A stretch of 9,460 nt of DNA, taken from the NCBI GenBank assembly GCA_041655255.1, contig JBBAFS010000064.1, positions 1 through 9,460 of the forward strand, in the 5' to 3' direction. Position numbers and translations under genes: made by a program. Under the pieces are notes generated by a model, which did not search any database, was not told the origin of the DNA, and worked only from the letters and a program-made list of their open reading frames with translations. This stretch comes from JBBAFS01 sp041655255 (GTDB taxonomy: Bacteria > Spirochaetota > Spirochaetia > Sphaerochaetales > Sphaerochaetaceae). Of the stretch, positions 5,413-9,460 are shown piece by piece; position 1 is the stretch's first letter; each line of letters starts with the position of its first letter.

Positions 5413-5610
5413 TTGAGTATTCCTTTAGATGCATTAATCGATGATGAGAGTAATGTCTATGAGACCACATGTGTTGCTATTAGCTTAGCGAACCGCTTAG
5501 CTGCAAACGGTGATCAAGAGATCGAAAATAACAATGAAAAAGTAGTCTCTCAAGTCCTCAAAAGAGTCTTAGAGGAAGAGATAGAGTATACAGTTGGAGA
5601 TGACGAGTAA
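5413..5610 (+). CDS. rpoZ: RNA polymerase omega subunit
   Basis: Omega helps assemble and stabilise the beta' subunit of RNA polymerase. The 65-residue protein starts at TTG 5413, 6 nt after a perfect AAGGAG (5401-5406); an in-frame ATG at 5386 lacks a ribosome-binding site and would add 9 unlikely residues. It begins MSIPLDALI and continues NVYETTCVAISLANRLA (about 15-31), matching the conserved helix of omega (N-x-Y-E-x-x-x-x-A-x-x-R-A). EKVVSQVLKRVLEEEIEY follows near the end. The match is at family level and the length suits a spirochaete omega. It overlaps miaA by 11 bp, so the two are probably translated together. Confidence 0.8.
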   Translation: MSIPLDALIDDESNVYETTCVAISLANRLAANGDQEIENNNEKVVSQVLKRVLEEEIEYTVGDDE

Positions 5611-6517
5611 CTCTCTTATCTTCTTATTTGGTCCTACTGGTGTCGGAAAGACTGCCTTATTACAACAGCACTTTCAAAGCGGCTACCAAGTGATTAACGC
5701 CGACTCAAAGCAGATTTACCGTCATGCTTCCATTGGGTCGGCAAAACCAGAACAAGCTATATTAGATACCATAACTCACCACCTCATTGATATCGCAGAG
5801 CCCTCCGAGATTTTCTCTGTGGGACAATTTGTACATTTGGCCGATGAGGCAGTGAAGAAAATCCATGATGAGGGAGATATCCCACTGTTGTGTGGAGGAA
5901 CTGCTTACTATTTTAAGCATTTTTACTACGGAGTACCCTTAACTCCCAAAAGTGATGAAGCATCACGATTGTTTGCTTCATCTCTTGTGAAAGAGAGAGG
6001 CTTAAGTTGGTGTTATACCTACATCCAAGAAATTGACCCTCTTTCAGCTCAAAAGATTCACCCACATGATCGTTATAGAATTACCCGTGTTTTAGAAGTG
6101 TATCACGCTACTGGCTTACCTCTCTCTGATTTTGCCCTTCCTACCACATCTCGTTTAAAAACTCTTCCCCTTATTATTGGGTTAAAGCGAGATAAAAAAG
6201 AGTTAGATCAACGAATTAGTAATCGAGTTCACGCTATGTTTAATGAGGGATTAAAACAAGAATTTGAACAGCTTCTAAAAATGGGGGCAAAGCGTCATTG
6301 GCCAGCAATGGAAGGTATTGGTTATCAAGAGTTTTTTACCCAAATAGATGATCCTAGTATAAGTGATGAAGAGGTGGCAGAGATGATTATTACACACAGT
6401 CGTCGCTACGCTAAAAGACAAATGACCTTCTTTAGATCCCTTGATCACGTTAATTGGGTCCACCCTGATGATGATGAATCAATTACTCGTTTAATAGGCG
6501 ATTATCTTCAGAGGTAG
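5600..6517 (+). CDS. miaA: tRNA dimethylallyltransferase
   Basis: MiaA transfers a dimethylallyl group from DMAPP to N6 of A37 in tRNAs reading UNN codons, which supports reading accuracy. The 305-residue protein has the P-loop GPTGVGKT (11-18), INADSKQIY (32-40) with the catalytic aspartate D35, and HHLIDIAEPSEIFSVGQF (60-77). It also has CGGTAYYF (98-105), DRYRITRVLEVYHATG and the C-terminal RRYAKRQMTFFRS. GGTAYYF in place of the usual GGTGLY is a variant I associate with spirochaete members. The ATG at 5600 overlaps the end of rpoZ by 11 bp with GGAG immediately before it; a TTG at 5594 in the same frame is a possible alternative start. The 3' end overlaps the oppositely oriented gene by 35 bp. 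Confidence 0.95.
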   Translation: MTSNSLIFLFGPTGVGKTALLQQHFQSGYQVINADSKQIYRHASIGSAKPEQAILDTITHHLIDIAEPSEIFSVGQFVHLADEAVKKIHDEGDIPLLCGGTAYYFKHFYYGVPLTPKSDEASRLFASSLVKERGLSWCYTYIQEIDPLSAQKIHPHDRYRITRVLEVYHATGLPLSDFALPTTSRLKTLPLIIGLKRDKKELDQRISNRVHAMFNEGLKQEFEQLLKMGAKRHWPAMEGIGYQEFFTQIDDPSISDEEVAEMIITHSRRYAKRQMTFFRSLDHVNWVHPDDDESITRLIGDYLQR

Positions 6518-7931
6518 TATTGACTGTAATCAATACGGGATCTAATGAGTCAGTGATGGTAAAAGTCTCAACCGTCCAATACCCCTTTTTATCGGTGAGA
6601 AACACCAGAGCCTGTTGATGAATCTGTTGTACGATACTACTAGAACTCTCTTGTTGTAGTAGTGGTACATACAGGTTATAAGCAACTTTGAAGGTTGTTT
6701 CGCTGATTTGTTCAATATGTAGATCATCCACACCATAAATGATGGCACTTTCAGCGATGGGGGGTCTGCCTTGTTTTTCCCACACATCAGCTCGCACCAC
6801 AGCCTCGATGTTGTCATACACTTGCCTCATCTTAGAACTCACTAACAGTGTCGATACCTCTTTCTCAAATGGGTTAGCACTGCTACGAACAAACACATCA
6901 CCCAGTGCTTGCATATCTAAGGCATTACGAGCTTCAAACATATAAGAGATTAATTCTTGTTGATTGTAGTGGGTAGTAGGTGGAGCTTTGAAGATGGTAT
7001 GAAGAAATGAATAGAGTGTTAAAGAGACTACTATGAGGGTAATGGCGATGGTTGCAATAAGAGGGCCTCTCTTACGTAAAAAGAGGTGTCGCTTGGAAGC
7101 CTTCTTTTTTTGCTCGTAGTAGGTTGCAAAAGAGTTATCACTTTGGGCAACTTGATCAAGGTCTTCAGGTAGTGGTCCTACATTCCACACAAGGTGCTCG
7201 GTATGAGATACAAACCACTTGAGGTTCTCATTAGCTGCATAGGTACTTGGGGCTACCTCTTTTTGTTTTTGCTGACTCATCTCTAATACGTCATCAATGA
7301 ATTGAGAAGTTGGAGTATCTAAAGAGCGGTGGGCTAAAGCTAGTGGAATATGGTGGTTTTTTGTTGTTTTTACAAGAGGAAGTTCAAACGGGGCAAATCC
7401 CATCACCGATAGGTATAACAGTTGTGTTAATTGGTGAATAAGGGCAAACGGGGGATCTACTTTTGATTGGATGAACCTCAAATAATGTGCCTCTCTGATT
7501 GATTGATCAACAGTGTGATTAATGACAAGCGAAAGTTGTTTAGGAAGAATAAGAATTCCTCCCTCTTTCAGAAAATAGATTCTCCAAGTCTCAATAAACC
7601 CATCACTTGTATCAAAAAAGGAGGTAGGTAACAGAGTCATCCCTTGAGCTAACTCTCTTATTCTCTTGAGGGCATCATCACGTAAGGTATCACACAGTTC
7701 GTGGCACGCTAATAGACTTATAGCATCACACACAATAGTTCTTTGTCCATCTCGGTCGATAATACTGTGGTAGTACCAAGGCGATACAATCCCATGTTTT
7801 ACGATAAAACCACTCTCTTTTTCACCTGAAAGAAGATAGAGCGGTAAATCGCCTTCACTTGAACCAATGTGGATAAAAGTCGATGGCACGTTATGGTAAT
7901 CACCGTGAGTGATGGTAATTGTTTGTTTCAC
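6483..7931 (-). CDS. Single-pass membrane protein of unknown function, possible degenerate kinase-like N-terminal domain
   Basis: 482 residues from GTG at 7931-7929, one base after the stop of the rqcH-like gene and preceded by GGGAGAG. No signal peptide is visible. Residues 1-280 would be cytoplasmic. The sequence KKASKRHLFLRKR (276-288) is followed by one hydrophobic segment (about 290-311), so the positive-inside rule puts residues 312-482 outside the membrane. The cytoplasmic part includes ILILPKQL (126-133) and a stretch, HQLTQLLYLSVMGFAPFE (166-183), resembling the helix of protein kinases usually written LGVLLYELLTGRPPF. A later SLDTPTSQFIDDVLEM resembles the end of the kinase lobe. 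No kinase catalytic HRD or DFG motif is seen, so at most it is a pseudokinase. The outer domain has alternating strands but no known motif. It is the last gene of the folC-rqcH operon. Confidence 0.75.
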   Translation of the reverse strand: MKQTITITHGDYHNVPSTFIHIGSSEGDLPLYLLSGEKESGFIVKHGIVSPWYYHSIIDRDGQRTIVCDAISLLACHELCDTLRDDALKRIRELAQGMTLLPTSFFDTSDGFIETWRIYFLKEGGILILPKQLSLVINHTVDQSIREAHYLRFIQSKVDPPFALIHQLTQLLYLSVMGFAPFELPLVKTTKNHHIPLALAHRSLDTPTSQFIDDVLEMSQQKQKEVAPSTYAANENLKWFVSHTEHLVWNVGPLPEDLDQVAQSDNSFATYYEQKKKASKRHLFLRKRGPLIATIAITLIVVSLTLYSFLHTIFKAPPTTHYNQQELISYMFEARNALDMQALGDVFVRSSANPFEKEVSTLLVSSKMRQVYDNIEAVVRADVWEKQGRPPIAESAIIYGVDDLHIEQISETTFKVAYNLYVPLLQQESSSSIVQQIHQQALVFLTDKKGYWTVETFTITDSLDPVLITVNTTSEDNRLLNE

Positions 7932-7932
7932 G

Positions 7933-9357
7933 CTACTCTCCCTCTTTGGTTAAGAATAACCGATGAATACGCTTCTCATCTAGTGAAATTGTGAGGTTCT
8001 TTTCACTTGTTGGTAACACAGTCCCTTTTTTAGCTCCTTTTGCACGACGGAGATATTTTACTTGGGTGTAATAGAGATCTGCTTTAGAAGATGATTTTTG
8101 TTTAGAATATAATAGTGCTAAGTTCCCTGCATCTAACATTGTCTCAAGTGGGAGAGTCTTTCCACTGATGGCTTTGACAAAGACATAGGCTCCTCCTCCT
8201 TGACGAACGTGGAACCACCAATCATTTCCTCTCACTTTGGTACGTAGTAGTTCATCATTCTCTTTCGCATTTCTTCCAACTAATAAGGTGAATATGCCAC
8301 TGGTAAACTGTAAGCCAATACTTTTACCTTGAGGAGCTTTGGTCTCTTTCTCTTTAGATTGCTCTTTTTTGAGTTGAATGATTAGTTCTCGTTTCTCTTG
8401 ATTACTACCACTTAGTTCAATGTGAGAAAAATGTTTTTGTTGTTGATCGAGCTCGTTGAGTTCGGTGTGAAGCAACTCAAGGCGATCGTGTTTTCTTTGT
8501 TCTGCTTTTCTCTTTTTTTGGCTCTGTGCATAGTAGTAGGCAATATTTTCTTCAATACTTAATGCAGGATTGAGGGTAATCTCTTGTTCTTCTAATGTGA
8601 CACTTTTTTGATGCTCTTTAAGAAGATGACGGTAAGAGGAAAGAAGATCTGCTTTTTGTTTGAACGACTCACCTTTAACGCCCTCTTTTTGCTGTAACAT
8701 CGTTTGGGCAATAAGAGTTTCTAGATGTTCACGTTTTTCATTGATGTATCGATCAATAAGTGTCGATAAGTCTTCTGTTACTTCGCGCTTAAAGGTGTTA
8801 TATGAGTGTTCAATAAAAGAGTTGAAACTTTGATCTTCAGGGTACGGGCGAATAGTAAAACGTCCATCATCTTCCCCTTGAGGGGGCAGGGACAATATTT
8901 CACCAGCAACATCGCCTCGCTGAGGGCGACGAAATAGTAACTCTTTGATGACAAAGTTTTGATCACACACAATGATGTTTGCATGAGGACCACTGAAGAG
9001 CCTCAGTGCTAAGATAAGTTCTTCTTTTCCAACAAGGTGTAGTAACACTAATCGATCACAAGAGGGGAGAGTCACCTCCCTAATGCGTAAGCCCTCAACG
9101 TGGGCTCTCATATATTGAATAAAGCGTTGCAACTTTGGCATCTTACGCTTACGCCCCTGTTTGATGTTTTTACTCAGTGAGTGGAGACGACTGTTCTGGG
9201 TTCCCACTTCAACATAGAGTTCCCAAAACCTCCGCTCTTTATGATAGAGTTCGAAAACTAAGGTGTTAAAGTTAATTTGATGAACTTTCTGAATGAGAGA
9301 GCCTTGTAAGGGGAGTTCCTCAATGATAAGGGAGATCTCTTTCCAGTTTAAAGACAC
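7933..9357 (-). CDS. rqcH: RqcH/NFACT-family ribosome quality-control protein, compact form
   Basis: RqcH binds stalled 50S subunits carrying peptidyl-tRNA and directs addition of alanine tails that mark the nascent chain for decay. 474 residues start at GTG 9357-9355, with GGAGAAAGG just upstream. The N-terminal NFACT-N domain (1 to about 150) has the DR pair (D101, R102) needed for tRNA contact in relatives, and SGPHANIIVCD (122-132), the counterpart of the usual G-R-H-S-N-I motif. A charged, Lys/Glu/Gln-rich coiled-coil region covers about 185-350. The NFACT-R domain (353-465) has GRNAKEND, DWWFHVRQGGGAY and YYTQVKYLRRAKGAKKG. It is about 100 residues shorter than B. subtilis RqcH, and I see no helix-hairpin-helix segment between NFACT-N and the coiled coil. 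It overlaps folC by 10 bp and is followed after 1 bp by the membrane-protein gene. Confidence 0.88.
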   Translation of the reverse strand: MSLNWKEISLIIEELPLQGSLIQKVHQINFNTLVFELYHKERRFWELYVEVGTQNSRLHSLSKNIKQGRKRKMPKLQRFIQYMRAHVEGLRIREVTLPSCDRLVLLHLVGKEELILALRLFSGPHANIIVCDQNFVIKELLFRRPQRGDVAGEILSLPPQGEDDGRFTIRPYPEDQSFNSFIEHSYNTFKREVTEDLSTLIDRYINEKREHLETLIAQTMLQQKEGVKGESFKQKADLLSSYRHLLKEHQKSVTLEEQEITLNPALSIEENIAYYYAQSQKKRKAEQRKHDRLELLHTELNELDQQQKHFSHIELSGSNQEKRELIIQLKKEQSKEKETKAPQGKSIGLQFTSGIFTLLVGRNAKENDELLRTKVRGNDWWFHVRQGGGAYVFVKAISGKTLPLETMLDAGNLALLYSKQKSSSKADLYYTQVKYLRRAKGAKKGTVLPTSEKNLTISLDEKRIHRLFLTKEGE

Positions 9358-9460
9358 ACCTTTCTCCGTTCTTCTTGATACAACCCATACGCCTTTTTAA
9401 TATCTCCAGCTAGATAAAACGATCCCGTAGCTAAGATAGGGCGAACTTGTGCTGAGAGTT
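9348..9460 (-). CDS. folC: Folylpolyglutamate/dihydrofolate synthase, C-terminal end (partial)
   Basis: Read on the - strand, the frame from the window edge gives 36 residues including VRPILATGSFYLAGDIKKAY and ends at TAA 9350-9348. The LATGSFYLAGD block is the typical last strand and helix of FolC, which joins glutamate to folates (and, in bifunctional forms, makes dihydrofolate). The start lies outside the window. Its end overlaps the rqcH-like start by 10 bp, so the two are very likely co-transcribed and translationally coupled. Confidence 0.8.
   Translation of the reverse strand, partial: LSAQVRPILATGSFYLAGDIKKAYGLYQEERRKVCL

Noticed and set aside
1..9460. Mobile element, CRISPR array, tRNA or rRNA gene
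   Set aside because: No terminal inverted repeats with a transposase, no regularly spaced repeat-spacer units, and no cloverleaf or rRNA-like stretch were seen. The GTGAAA repeats are short operator-type sites.

Overview
The window looks like a chromosomal stretch of a moderately AT-rich spirochaete. The basis is the gene content and the style of the proteins: a MurC with the GIKGTG entry motif, a YicC-type RNase, a cytidylate-kinase-like P-loop protein with a GKSGCGNTT loop, a short omega subunit, a MiaA with GGTAYYF, a compact RqcH/NFACT protein, and an outer-membrane beta-barrel end. I cannot fix the genus from sequence alone; a host-associated member of the Spirochaetales is my best guess. 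Almost all the DNA is ordinary core-genome coding sequence. The unusual material lies in two places, 1500-1975 and 4760-5400.

Layout. Positions 1-435 (+) are the 3' end of an outer-membrane beta-barrel gene. Positions 488-1522 (-) encode an AbiEi-like winged-helix regulator with no toxin partner in view. Positions 1515-1742 are a divergent control region: a promoter for each direction, a 59-bp nested dyad of GTGAAA repeats centred on 1544 over the regulator's transcription start, further half-sites, and a second dyad abutting the other promoter. Positions 1743-1907 (+) are a 54-residue four-cysteine zinc-ribbon gene. It lies inside a longer open frame that is read in the murC frame, so it is easy to miss. 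It ends in a terminator-like hairpin that also holds the best Shine-Dalgarno sequence for murC. From there murC, yicC and a cytidylate-kinase-like gene follow tightly on the + strand (to 4761).

Positions 4762-5412 hold a small signal-peptide gene interrupted by a frameshift at a run of eight A, a good intrinsic terminator, and the leader of rpoZ. rpoZ and miaA overlap and end at 6517. The rest (6483-9460) is a - strand operon read right to left: the folC 3' end, an rqcH-like NFACT gene, and a single-pass membrane protein of unknown function whose N-terminal part faintly resembles a degenerate protein kinase. Its 3' end overlaps the 3' end of miaA tail to tail by 35 bp.

How the genes fit together: murC (peptidoglycan precursor synthesis), rpoZ (transcription), miaA (tRNA A37 modification), yicC (RNA decay), rqcH (rescue of stalled 50S subunits) and folC (folate) form a housekeeping block. 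No mobile element, CRISPR array, tRNA or rRNA gene was recognised. The points most worth a second look are the missing canonical start codon of murC with its overlapping RNA structures, and the symmetric operator of the AbiEi-like protein.
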